From: JALONO01 sp038209965
GTDB lineage: Bacteria; Bacteroidota; Bacteroidia; Cytophagales; Thermoflexibacteraceae
Direction: 5' to 3'
Assembly (NCBI GenBank): GCA_038209965.1
Contig: JBBQXF010000001.1
Coordinates: forward strand, 96,919 to 160,918
Length of the DNA stretch: 64,000 nucleotides
The translations under genes and the position numbers were made by a program. Positions within the stretch are counted from its first letter, which is position 1; every line of letters begins with the position of its first letter. The notes under the pieces were generated by a model that worked only from the letters and a program-made list of their open reading frames with translations, was not told where the DNA came from and ran no database searches. Shown piece after piece: positions 54,928-63,700 of this stretch.

Positions 54928-54962
54928 AAAGTCGCGGCGGCTTGGCCGCCGCGACTTTGTTT
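54928..54962 (+). terminator. Rho-independent terminator after ABC ATPase
   Basis: AAAGTCGCGGCGGC (54928-54941) and GCCGCCGCGACTTT (54945-54958) form a 14-base stem with a 3-base loop. The plus side continues GTTT, so it can end the ABC gene; the A-rich left flank makes it possible in the opposite direction too. The flanking 54814-54927 and 54963-55048 are non-coding. Confidence 0.8.
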
Positions 54963-55048
54963 AAAATTTAACCCGTGCAGAGCGCTCTTGGACAGCAACC
55001 CAAATGGGTGCACTTTGCCGGGCAAAAAAGGAAGAAACCACGGGGAAA

Positions 55049-55588
55049 TTACTTTTTCACCTCGATGTTGATGGTTTTGCTCATTTGCGGGCCGTAGGAC
55101 TGGTGGAACCCATCGGCAAACTGCAAGGTCAATTTGTACTTACCGGGGGCCAACTTCAGTTCGGTTTCGGTCTGGCCCTTGCCAAAATGCAACCGGGTAC
55201 TGTCGTTCATCTCGATGATTTCGCCTTTGGTAAGGGCATTCAAGCCAATCAGCAGGTGGTGGTGGCCTTTGTCTTTGTTCACGTACCCGGCGGGCTCTAC
55301 CATCATGCCATTGACCCCAAACTGTACTTTGAGGGGTGATTTGACCGATTCGCCGTCTTTTAAGTTGACGAAGAACACGTTTTGATCGGGGCGCAGATCG
55401 CCGGCCACCGCCGTAGTGCTGTCATTTTTGGCACTGTCGCCCACCACTCCATGATTGTGATCGCTGTGATCGTGGGTTGCCATTGCACTAGAATCCCCGC
55501 CGGCGGTTTTCTCCGACGTTTTGCCGCCACCGCAAGCAACCAAACCCGCCAATAACACGGCGGCCAAGCATCCATTAATTGTTTTCAT
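55049..55588 (-). CDS. DUF4399 lipoprotein with His-rich segment
   Basis: This lipoprotein of about 179 residues has lipobox LLAGLVACGGG (Cys19), a low-complexity linker with THDHSDHNHG (five His) and a DUF4399 domain (about 70-170). The domain has VFFVNLKDGESVKSPLKVQF, GHHHLLIGLN and LTLQFADGFHQSYGP. DUF4399 domains are periplasmic beta-sandwiches of unknown role, possibly copper or metal linked. The chosen start is ATG at 55588; a longer reading from 55627 has no better signal. His-rich linkers recur in this window in the MerC-like protein and the 59440 lipoprotein, but no palindromic operator is seen upstream here. Confidence 0.85.
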   Translation of the reverse strand: MKTINGCLAAVLLAGLVACGGGKTSEKTAGGDSSAMATHDHSDHNHGVVGDSAKNDSTTAVAGDLRPDQNVFFVNLKDGESVKSPLKVQFGVNGMMVEPAGYVNKDKGHHHLLIGLNALTKGEIIEMNDSTRLHFGKGQTETELKLAPGKYKLTLQFADGFHQSYGPQMSKTINIEVKK

Positions 55589-55659
55589 GATCAGTACTGT
55601 TGATTTTTGAGAAATTGTGAAGCGCAAATTTAGGGACCGGTGACTGAAGCAACCGCCAT

Positions 55660-56703
55660 TTAGCGCACAAAAGCCGGATGGTACTGCACAATAAAGCTTT
55701 GCACCGCTATTTGGATGAGCGAATCGGTGGGTGGCCGCTGGCCAGTGGCCACCGTAAAAGTGGAAGGTGGCTCGGGGGAGGTTTCATCCTTTTTCATGTC
55801 TGTGCCAAACTTCTCCCACGCAATGGCCCCAGTGCCCCAATAGAATTTACCGCGCCAAAGATCATTGGCAAATACCAGCCACGATAGCCCCGAAAGCTGA
55901 ACGTAGTGAATGTCGATGGCCACTGTTTTGGCACTATCGTTTTCGGCAATCTTCATCAAGGTATTGTAAACCAACCCTTGGCCTTGCTTGCGGATGCTCA
56001 GGTTGTCATCACCGGGGTTAAAAAAGTTGCGCCTCACTTCATAATCATATTGATGGCCCTGTACCTCGATCCGGCCCTGCACCAGTTGGCCTGCCGCATG
56101 GGCCGAGGTCGTTCTGGCCTGATCATCCTCGGGGAAACGGAACAAGGGCTCATATTGCTTCACAAATTGACAAATGGCCAATTTTACGCCTTCCGCCACC
56201 CCGAGTTTGGCTGTGCTGAACCGATCCACTTGCTCTTTGGGGGGCAACTCTTTGCGGTAGGCGGGGCTGCCAATTTTGCGGCCCTGGGCGGTGTAGTTTA
56301 CCCGCCCCCCGGTCCATTGGAATTCGGTCTCAAAAAATTCGCTCCGTGAAACCGCCCAGGCATAGTCCAATGGCGTGGCCCCGTAGATGCGCAAGTGGGT
56401 AATGCGCTGGCCAGCTACTTGCAGGAGCGCTTCGGTACTGAACACTTTGTTAGATTCCGAAATTGATTTGGTGCCGGGCTTGCTCACCACGCTCAAGGTA
56501 AAATCCCACCTTTCCGGATCCCGACCATCATTATCGAGGGAATAGTAGTAAAAGCGGTCGTTCCAAGTAAACGTATCGGCATAGCGGGGCACTTGGGCCG
56601 GTGTGCTATTGACGAGCCCCAGGATGAAAAAGGCCAGAATGATACCTATCCGACCGGATTGAACCCTTATGTTGTACTGAAAATCCCCAAACAGAAGCTT
56701 CAC
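55660..56703 (-). CDS. Hypothetical exported protein, starts at GTG overlapping a kinase stop
   Basis: This 347-residue protein has no recognised family. A hydrophobic N-terminal helix (IGIILAFFILGLVNSTPAQ) acts as signal peptide or anchor, and the remainder is soluble and beta-rich, with charged segments such as DNDGRDPERWDFTLSVVSKP. The start is GTG at 56701-56703, the last base of which overlaps the first base of the upstream kinase stop codon (TAGTG), so translation is probably coupled. That overlap suggests it works with the hybrid kinase at 56703-59207, perhaps as an exported sensor partner, though this is inference. No ATG alternative precedes the signal peptide. Confidence 0.65.
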   Translation of the reverse strand: MKLLFGDFQYNIRVQSGRIGIILAFFILGLVNSTPAQVPRYADTFTWNDRFYYYSLDNDGRDPERWDFTLSVVSKPGTKSISESNKVFSTEALLQVAGQRITHLRIYGATPLDYAWAVSRSEFFETEFQWTGGRVNYTAQGRKIGSPAYRKELPPKEQVDRFSTAKLGVAEGVKLAICQFVKQYEPLFRFPEDDQARTTSAHAAGQLVQGRIEVQGHQYDYEVRRNFFNPGDDNLSIRKQGQGLVYNTLMKIAENDSAKTVAIDIHYVQLSGLSWLVFANDLWRGKFYWGTGAIAWEKFGTDMKKDETSPEPPSTFTVATGQRPPTDSLIQIAVQSFIVQYHPAFVR

Positions 56704-59207
56704 TAGCGTAGTTTTTTCAATAAATGGTACAATTCTTCCAGTTCAAATGGTTTTACGATAATATCATCCATACCAGCTTCCAGCGCGCTGGTCTTGGTGT
56801 CGGGCATAATGTCGGCGGTGAGGGCCACGATGGGGATGTTACGTTTGGCCTCGGGCATATCGCTCTGCCGAATGAGCTGGGCAGCCTTGATGCCGTCCAT
56901 GACCGGCATTTGAACGTCCATCAGGATAATATGGTAGTCATTGGCCCGCAACATGGCAATGGCCTCTTCTCCGTTATTGGCAATGTCCACTGTCACTTTC
57001 CATTTTCCCAAAATTTGTTTGGCCACAAATTGGTTTACTTTGTTGTCTTCGGCCAATAATACTCTGACCCCAGTCAGATCGTAATCGCTAGTTGGTGTGC
57101 TTTCCACTGGTGTGGTTTTAGTTTTTTGATCAATAAAATCCATTGTAAGGGTAAAAATAAAAATACTGCCGCCCCCGTCCCGATCCTTCACGCTTATTTC
57201 TCCACCCATCAATTCGACAAGCCGTTTCACAATGGCCAACCCAAGCCCAGTCCCACCAAATTTTCGGCTAATCCCCACATTGGCTTGCGTAAAGCTCTCA
57301 AAGATAGTGTTTTTTGCTTGATCGGGAATACCTATGCCACTATCGGCCACAAGAAATTTGATTTTAGCCATATTGCCTTCCCGGCTTTCTACTTCCACGA
57401 TTAACTCAACCCCGCCAGTTTCGGTAAACTTTATGGCGTTGGCGAGCAAATTGAGCAAAATCTGTTGGAGGCGCAGCGGATCGCCCACTACTTGATCCGG
57501 GACTTGGTCGGCTACGCTTTGATTCAAGTACAGTCCTTGGTTTTGGGCTGCTACTTGGCTGGTGAGCACGGCTCGGCTGAGCAATTGGGAGAGCGAAAAA
57601 GGAATGTGCTCGATCGCGATCTTGTCTTCCTCAAGTTTGGAAAAATCCAGTATGTCATTGACTATTTCCAACAAGGCATCACTCGAGAACTTGATTGTGC
57701 GGATGTATTCTTGGGAAATGGCGCCGGCGTCTTGCACCATTAAGTTGGTAAGGCCCACAATGGCATTGAGCGGGGTGCGGATCTCGTGGCTCATCCGGGA
57801 CAAGAACTCCGATTTGGCCTTGACCGCCTCCTCGGCTTTCCCTTTGGCCCGCAAAAGTACTTGTTGGACATTTTTTTGTAAGCTGATATCGGTCAGCCTG
57901 ACTATGGCTACCCATTTGTTGTCACAGCTATGGATGCTGGTAATAGCCGCATTAGCAGTAATGATCCGCCCATGTTTGGTCACGTATTCGAGTTCGGTGC
58001 TCCATAGCCCTTCCTTGACAATCTGGAGGCTGATTTCACGCTGTTGGTCTTCGGTGTATGGGTGCAACTGGAAACTATTTCCCTCGCTACCGATCAGCTC
58101 GGCTTTGCTTTGGCACTCAAACAATTGGACCGCGGCCAAGTTACAGTCCAGAATCAAGGTACCGGGCCCTTTGATCAAGAAAAGTGCGTCAGCCGTATTG
58201 TCAAATACAGCCTTGAACAAGTCTTCCTTCTGGCGGAAGGCGGCGGCTTGCTGCTTGGCTTGGCTAATGTCCATCCGGGTATGGATGACCAATGTCTCGC
58301 CCAATACCGGAGTCGATACAGGGGTGAAGATGCTCCAATAAAACTTTGGGTGTTTTCCCAATTGGTTTACCTCTTCAAACTCGACCGCAGCTTTTTGGGC
58401 CAAAGCGAGCTTGAGCTTTTCAAATCGGATCTTGCCCCGTTCTACATCGCGCCCCAAGCTTTGGCGAAATTCCACTTCGGTTTTACCAATGATCTGCTTG
58501 CGCAAGTGCGGATCGGACACCATCTGCTTATTGACAAACATAGCCCTCCCATCGGAATCGGAAACACCAATACTGACCGGAATATTGTCCATGATGGTTT
58601 GGTAGAACGCCTGCTGGGTCGCGATGCGATTTTCATAAACCTCTACCGCCCGGTGCAAAACATATAATATGGCCAGCACTGAAACCACCACCAAGAACAG
58701 GGTCGTTTGATAGGAACTTACCAATTGGGAGGGGGAGAGCGTCAAGAGACCACCGATCGGCAAGGGGGCCAGTTCAATGGCCAACAGGGTGAAAGCGAAC
58801 CCTAACACCAAACTAAAAGCGGTCCGTTTTTCGCTCTTATCGAAAACAATGATCGCGCCCAACATGCAGGGAATCAGGTAAAGCTGGATAGCCGAAGCCC
58901 GGCCGAACAATATGGCAGAGGACACAATGCCCAAATAGGTGATCAAAAAAAGAATGGTTTTGGCTCGGAGATACAGTTGGGCATAGTTGAACCAATAAAT
59001 AGTCAATGTACCCAGAAAAAAAACCAATTGCACACCCGCAAAAATGTAGTGTCCTACCCGGAGGTTGAGCAAAAAGGTAATCAAAAACATGACTTGGGCC
59101 AGCAAACTGAGCTGGTTGGCCAAGCTGGTCTGTCGAGCGAGGCCAGGTTCCATCCCTTCTGACCGGCCTATCTCCGAAATTCTACCCCAAAACCTTTTAA
59201 TCATCAT
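56703..59207 (-). CDS. Membrane hybrid histidine kinase with PAS domains and receiver
   Basis: This 834-residue kinase has five or six N-terminal membrane helices (about 35-190). Two PAS-like sensory domains follow (about 205-320 and 335-450), then HisKA with MSHEIRTPLNAIVGLTNLMV and HATPase with LNLLANAIKF, DSGIGIP and GTGLGLAIVKRL. A C-terminal receiver has phospho-acceptor context IILMDVQMPVMDGIKAAQL. There is no HPt or output DNA-binding domain. It is the first gene of a pair with the hypothetical exported protein at 55660-56703, with a one-base overlap. A hairpin at 59325-59352 lies just upstream, between this gene and the His-rich lipoprotein. Confidence 0.94.
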   Translation of the reverse strand: MMIKRFWGRISEIGRSEGMEPGLARQTSLANQLSLLAQVMFLITFLLNLRVGHYIFAGVQLVFFLGTLTIYWFNYAQLYLRAKTILFLITYLGIVSSAILFGRASAIQLYLIPCMLGAIIVFDKSEKRTAFSLVLGFAFTLLAIELAPLPIGGLLTLSPSQLVSSYQTTLFLVVVSVLAILYVLHRAVEVYENRIATQQAFYQTIMDNIPVSIGVSDSDGRAMFVNKQMVSDPHLRKQIIGKTEVEFRQSLGRDVERGKIRFEKLKLALAQKAAVEFEEVNQLGKHPKFYWSIFTPVSTPVLGETLVIHTRMDISQAKQQAAAFRQKEDLFKAVFDNTADALFLIKGPGTLILDCNLAAVQLFECQSKAELIGSEGNSFQLHPYTEDQQREISLQIVKEGLWSTELEYVTKHGRIITANAAITSIHSCDNKWVAIVRLTDISLQKNVQQVLLRAKGKAEEAVKAKSEFLSRMSHEIRTPLNAIVGLTNLMVQDAGAISQEYIRTIKFSSDALLEIVNDILDFSKLEEDKIAIEHIPFSLSQLLSRAVLTSQVAAQNQGLYLNQSVADQVPDQVVGDPLRLQQILLNLLANAIKFTETGGVELIVEVESREGNMAKIKFLVADSGIGIPDQAKNTIFESFTQANVGISRKFGGTGLGLAIVKRLVELMGGEISVKDRDGGGSIFIFTLTMDFIDQKTKTTPVESTPTSDYDLTGVRVLLAEDNKVNQFVAKQILGKWKVTVDIANNGEEAIAMLRANDYHIILMDVQMPVMDGIKAAQLIRQSDMPEAKRNIPIVALTADIMPDTKTSALEAGMDDIIVKPFELEELYHLLKKLR

Positions 59208-59439
59208 TGCGATCCAATTGATGTACCAAATAAACGCAATCTTTGACTAATTTTCTAAGAAAATCTGGGCAAAGAGCTACCTGCAATCAGGGCGCTGTGA
59301 TCGGTTCACCGTTCAATAAATTAAGGGCCAAATGATTGCGCTCATTTGACCCTCGACATGGACGTAATCTTTTTCGAATCTGAATGGTAAACATAACCGA
59401 CTTAGGGCTGGATTTGGCCAAAGGCGTTGCCCGCAGCGG

Positions 59440-59913
59440 CTATTGGTTCAGGGCTTGGTTGGCCATTGCCACGGCCGATGTGGCCAAGTCTTTGATCCGG
59501 ACCGCGTTGTCCTTGATTTCCCGCTGGATGGCGACCATCTGCTCGGGGGTGGCCTGCACGGGGGTGTGATCGTGGTCATGGCCCTGTCCGTGCTCATGCT
59601 GGTGCTCGTGGCCGGGCACCTCGACTATGGTCTTGGCCCAAGCGGCAAAATCGGCCTCTGCCTTGTCCATCGTTTCCAGGGCTTGGGTTGCTTTGGCCAG
59701 TCGGTCGGGATCGGCCGCCAGCGAATCTTTCAGGCTGGCCAGGGCCGGTTTCAACTTCCCCAGTTCGGCCATTAGTTCCTTGACTTGCTTCTCGGCCGCC
59801 ATGGCCGCTTCGTGGTGGCCCAGTGCCTCTTTGGTGAATGCCGCCTCTTTTGCCGATGGGCCACCACAGGCACACAGCAGGGCCAGCAGGGAAATGAGAT
59901 AACTCTTTTTCAT
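59440..59913 (-). CDS. His-rich lipoprotein of the MerC-like operon
   Basis: This 157-residue lipoprotein has a lipobox in LLALLCACGG (Cys16 region) and a long helical mature part. Coiled segments (KQVKELMAELGKLKPALASL and DRLAKATQALETMDKAEADF) surround a cluster of seven His at residues 102-116 (GHEHQHEHGQGHDHDH). Such clusters bind zinc, copper or nickel. No named family is recognised; similar small helical lipoproteins are annotated as viral A-type inclusion-like in relatives. It lies 33 bases downstream of the MerC-like gene, and both should be controlled from the palindromic promoter at 60364-60423. Confidence 0.72.
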   Translation of the reverse strand: MKKSYLISLLALLCACGGPSAKEAAFTKEALGHHEAAMAAEKQVKELMAELGKLKPALASLKDSLAADPDRLAKATQALETMDKAEADFAAWAKTIVEVPGHEHQHEHGQGHDHDHTPVQATPEQMVAIQREIKDNAVRIKDLATSAVAMANQALNQ

Positions 59914-59946
59914 GGTTTGGATTTTTAGTGTGCAAATTATTTTTTG

Positions 59947-60321
59947 TTACTCAACTTCCCGGATTTTTTGGAAGGTTTTGGCCCCGAAACTGGTGGGCGC
60001 CGCGTTATCAGCGCGTTGATGTTGTACTTGGACAAAAGTAAAACTGCCAATCGTGAATACCATTGATAGCCAAAAAACTGCCAACTCGGTCCGGTGGCCA
60101 GCATGGGCCGAAAAATACGCTTTATGACCCGCATAAGCAAGAACGCCCAGTTGGAGGAAGATAACGTACGGTTGGAGCGGCATTAGCCACTCATACATTA
60201 TGCCCAGACCGACCGTGCCCAACATCAGAGTGAGCAGCGGCAACCCACAACACAACAAATGGGCAAGGGATGCGATGGACAAAGAAACCAGAACCAATGA
60301 ATTTTTCATCAAAACAAGCAT
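59947..60321 (-). CDS. MerC-like small membrane protein
   Basis: This 124-residue membrane protein has about four hydrophobic helices. The first contains ASLAHLLCCGLPLLTLML with vicinal Cys24-Cys25, similar to MerC/MerT metal-binding cysteines but without the second periplasmic pair. The segment HKAYFSAHAGHRTELAVF is typical of the short MerC-like proteins of Bacteroidetes. The start could be ATG at 60321 or 60309 (MKNSLVL). The promoter contains a 7-1-7 palindrome like that of the other MerC-like gene (20151), and the next gene is a His-rich lipoprotein. A zinc or other soft-metal role is more likely than mercury, given the lack of merA or merR. Confidence 0.72.
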   Translation of the reverse strand: MLVLMKNSLVLVSLSIASLAHLLCCGLPLLTLMLGTVGLGIMYEWLMPLQPYVIFLQLGVLAYAGHKAYFSAHAGHRTELAVFWLSMVFTIGSFTFVQVQHQRADNAAPTSFGAKTFQKIREVE

Positions 60322-60363
60322 AACAACGGGTGCGCAAAACCAAACTGTCGGTTGGTATGGGGC

Positions 60364-60423
60364 ACAAAGTTAAGCCAAGGCGCACAAATAATGCAACTTA
60401 GTTGCATTATTTGTGCGCCTTGG
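60364..60423 (-). promoter_or_regulatory. Long palindrome and -7 box before the MerC-like operon
   Basis: A near-perfect palindrome spans 60375-60423: 24-base arms around a single T at 60399. Its core is TGCAACTTAGTTGCA (60392-60406), a 7-1-7 arrangement like the one before the MerC-like gene at 20151. On the minus strand TAACTTTG (complement of 60364-60371) is an exact TAnnTTTG box, 20 bases past the core. It should be a Fur/Zur-type operator, and the outer arms could form an mRNA or DNA cruciform. No T tract is present, so it is not a standard terminator. Confidence 0.62.
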
Positions 60424-60443
60424 CCGTTGTCAGCTGCGAGAAC

Positions 60444-60474
60444 CCATAAAGTGGTCACAGTGTCCACTTTATGG
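60444..60474. repeat. 31-base imperfect palindrome
   Basis: CCATAAAGTGG (60444-60454) and CCACTTTATGG (60464-60474) flank TCACAGTGT, which itself is nearly symmetric (CAC-A-GTG). It lies 20 bases beyond the MerC palindrome on the upstream side. Whether it belongs to the MerC promoter, a second operator or a recombination relic is unknown. The remaining 60475-60708 has no recognisable gene. Confidence 0.55.
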
Positions 60475-60708
60475 CGGGCATTATTTTGGCTGGCATCGCC
60501 ACCTGATTCAGCGATACAGCAAACGGGGGAAGCTTAGGTGGTGGATAACAACGATACCGCCAACGGCCTTGCGCTTCACTTTTTGCAAGTACCAGTGCCC
60601 GGCGTTGGCAATCCAAATTGGTTTTATAATAATACTTATGTTAAATACAAAAAAGGCCGCCTTCTGATCATCCCACAACCCTGCCCTACTCGGGCTAATT
60701 GCAATCGC

Positions 60709-60745
60709 AAAAAAAAGGATCAAGGAGTTGTACGCTCCTTGATCC
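60709..60745 (-). terminator. Rho-independent terminator of the large T9SS protein
   Basis: GGATCAAGGAG (60717-60727) and CTCCTTGATCC (60735-60745) form a perfect 11-base stem. On the minus strand it is followed by a T8 tract (complement of 60709-60716). It lies 49 bases past the stop of the gene at 60794. Confidence 0.88.
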
Positions 60746-60793
60746 TTTGATGACCATCACTTGCTGGGCCGAGTTATCAGTCGGCGGCATTCA

Positions 60794-63700
60794 TTAATTG
60801 ATCACAAACCGGCCGGTATACGTCTTGCTTTGGCCAGCCACTCGGACAATGTAGGCCCCGGTGGACAGTTTGAGGCGTAGGTCACCGTACTGAATCACCG
60901 TGTGAAGGTTGGTTTCGGGCACTTTGACCCGGTGTATTTCGCGGCCAATGGCATCGTAGATAACCAAGGTGGCCGGGCCAAAGTCTTTGTCAAACACCAC
61001 GACATTCAACTCTTGACCGCCTTCCACTGGATTGGGATAGACACTGAACCCTTCTTTGCCAGTTCCCTCACTTTCAAAATACACGACCACGATTTTGCTG
61101 TAGGTAAAGGTGCCGTCTTTGTCGGTCTGCTTGAGGCGGTAGAAATTTTTGCCAGCCAACGGACGGCGATCCACTTGACCATAGCTGAGGGTAGTGTTGG
61201 AATTGCCCCCGTTTTTGGCCGGGATCCGGTCAATGATCGGCGCAAAGTTGATCCCATCGCTGCTGCGTTCGATGGTGAAGTAGTCGTTGTTGATCTCACG
61301 AGCGGTGCGCCAAACCAGATCCACTTCTTGCCCGCGCTGGCTGGCCTCGAAGCTCAGGAGCTGGATGGGCAATAGCGTCAGACCATCCTCGGCATTGGTA
61401 AACGGCCCGTTGTGGTTGACCGTGGCCGCACTCCACTGCACCCCTTGGGTATCGGGAAAGCCCGCACTGAAATAGTCTTGCTTGCCTTCGGGCACCCAGC
61501 TATTACTGGCAGTTTTCCAGTGGGCAATATTGAGTTTATCGGCCCCCAAGCCAGCAACCCCAGCCGTACGGTTACCCGTGGCACCGGTCAAGTCCCAGCT
61601 CAGTTTCACGCCCAAGCCGGTGAAGTTGACAATCGTGGTGCCATCCAAGACCCAAAACTCCGATTGGTTCACAAAAACTATTGGAGCGGCAAACAGACCC
61701 GGGTTATAAGGCCGGGGCAAAGTTACTGGCAGCGGCTGGGGGCCGAGGGCGGCCACCGAGCTGGACAAGTTGCCACTGACCGGGTAATAACGGGCCGTTA
61801 AATCGCTGCCACCCACCAAGGTGTGCACGCCCATTGGCGCATAGAAGTTGCCATTGGGGTGGCCCACCGGGAAGTCAAAGGCGTTGGTGGAAGGATACGC
61901 ACCGCCCAGCATGGTTCCATTGCCGGTGAACTTGGTATTGGCGCGGCCAATTTTGCGCACTGCTCCCCGCACGTAGCTGTCATTGTCGGGGCCGGGGGCA
62001 CCCGGGAAGGTGCCATCGCCATCCACCATGATAGTGCCGGCATTGTCCAAGAAAGTGAGCACATTGTCATCGTCAAACTGGCCGGCGGCGGCGGTTCCCC
62101 CGTTTTCGTTACCGTCCACATTGCTCCAGAAATAGCCGTTCAAGAAATTGGCCTGACGGCTCACCCGCAAAGGATCTTGGCGGATACTGACCGTCCGGTT
62201 GGCAACGCTGGCGGCTGGGGTTTTGCCCAGCTCAACATTGACAAAGTTGTTGGGCACAGTGGGGGCAGCACCCGCCGTAGTGCCTGAAATCACGGTTTGG
62301 GCGCGGTTGCCTTCAAAAATCACGCGCTGGGTGCCAGTGGCCGCACCGGCATCAAAAATATTGTTGATAGTATTGGCTAGGCCCGATCCGGCCAAGGTAG
62401 CACTCAAGGTAGCTTGGTTGCCCGAAGTAAAGGCAACCCAGTTGCCTTGGGTATTGATGTTAAAAGTGCTCACCGCCAAGGTATTGGCTTGCCCGTTGGC
62501 TTGATAAGTAATGGTGGCTGGAAGAAACCGATTGGAGGCTACTCGGCCGCCGATCATCAGGTTGCCCCGCAAGCGCACTTGGCCCAACAAGGTTTTGGTG
62601 GCGCCGCTGCCAGCCGGATTGACCAATTCCACATTCGCATAATTGTTCGCGGCGGTCAAAGTGGCCCCAAACAAGCTGCGGATGCTTTGGTTCACGCCCG
62701 CATTGTAGCGCACATAGGTACTATCGGCCAAGTCAATATTGGCATTCACAAACCCGTTGGCCCCGGTAAAAGTGGGAAACAGGGTGGCGGTGGTGGCATT
62801 GCCCAAGGTCAGGGCCGAAGTACCATTGCGAGCGGCAGTCGTTGCATTCACTCCGCCTCCCCCGAAAATGGTGCTAGCACTGCCATAAGCAATGGATTCA
62901 AACACCGAGTTAGCGGCATAAGAGCTTGGTACGCCCGTATTCATGTACGTCCGGGTATTGGCAATGGTGCTGAACATCCGGAAATCCTGGGCCGCACTGC
63001 CAGTGGCCGCAATCTGGATCCCGTTGTCAACCAAATTGGCCAATGGGGAAATGACCAGCGAACCCCGCACCCGGTTTTCGGTGAATGCGCCCGTTTGGGT
63101 CTTGGAAATCACCTCATTGGGCAGGCTTTGTTCCGGGGCAACGAGCCAAAGGTTGGCGTAGGTCGCTGCGGCATCGGTGGCATTGCCCAGCACCTGTACA
63201 TTTTGGTTGGCGGGAGTGGCTACCGAACTCGTATTTAGCGAAGAACTGTAGGCAATGGTGGTGCCCAGTTCCAAGTTCAGGTGCGTATTGTTGAACTGGG
63301 GAAATACGGGAAAACTACCGTTGATATTTCCCCTGGCCCCGATGGTAAAGAAGGCGGGACCGTTGATGGCGGTGCCTTGATCGTTATTGGCAATCGCACC
63401 TGCCCCCGTTGCGGTGGCAGTGGTAGCAAACATGTGCAAGCGCGGCACGCTGTTGGATACCACTACCGGGGCGATCGTGTGCTGAACAGTCCGCAAATTA
63501 TTGTTGGGATTGACCGTGATGGTACCCCGTACACGGGTATTGCCACCCAAGGTTTTGGGCACGGGGCCGTTGGGCGTGGCCGAAGGGTTGGTCAGGGTCA
63601 CGTTACCATAAGTGCGGTTTTGAGTCGTCAGCCCGGTGGCATCGTTCAACCCACGGATCGTTTGGCGGCGCCCGCTGTTATATACCACGTTGCTGTACAG

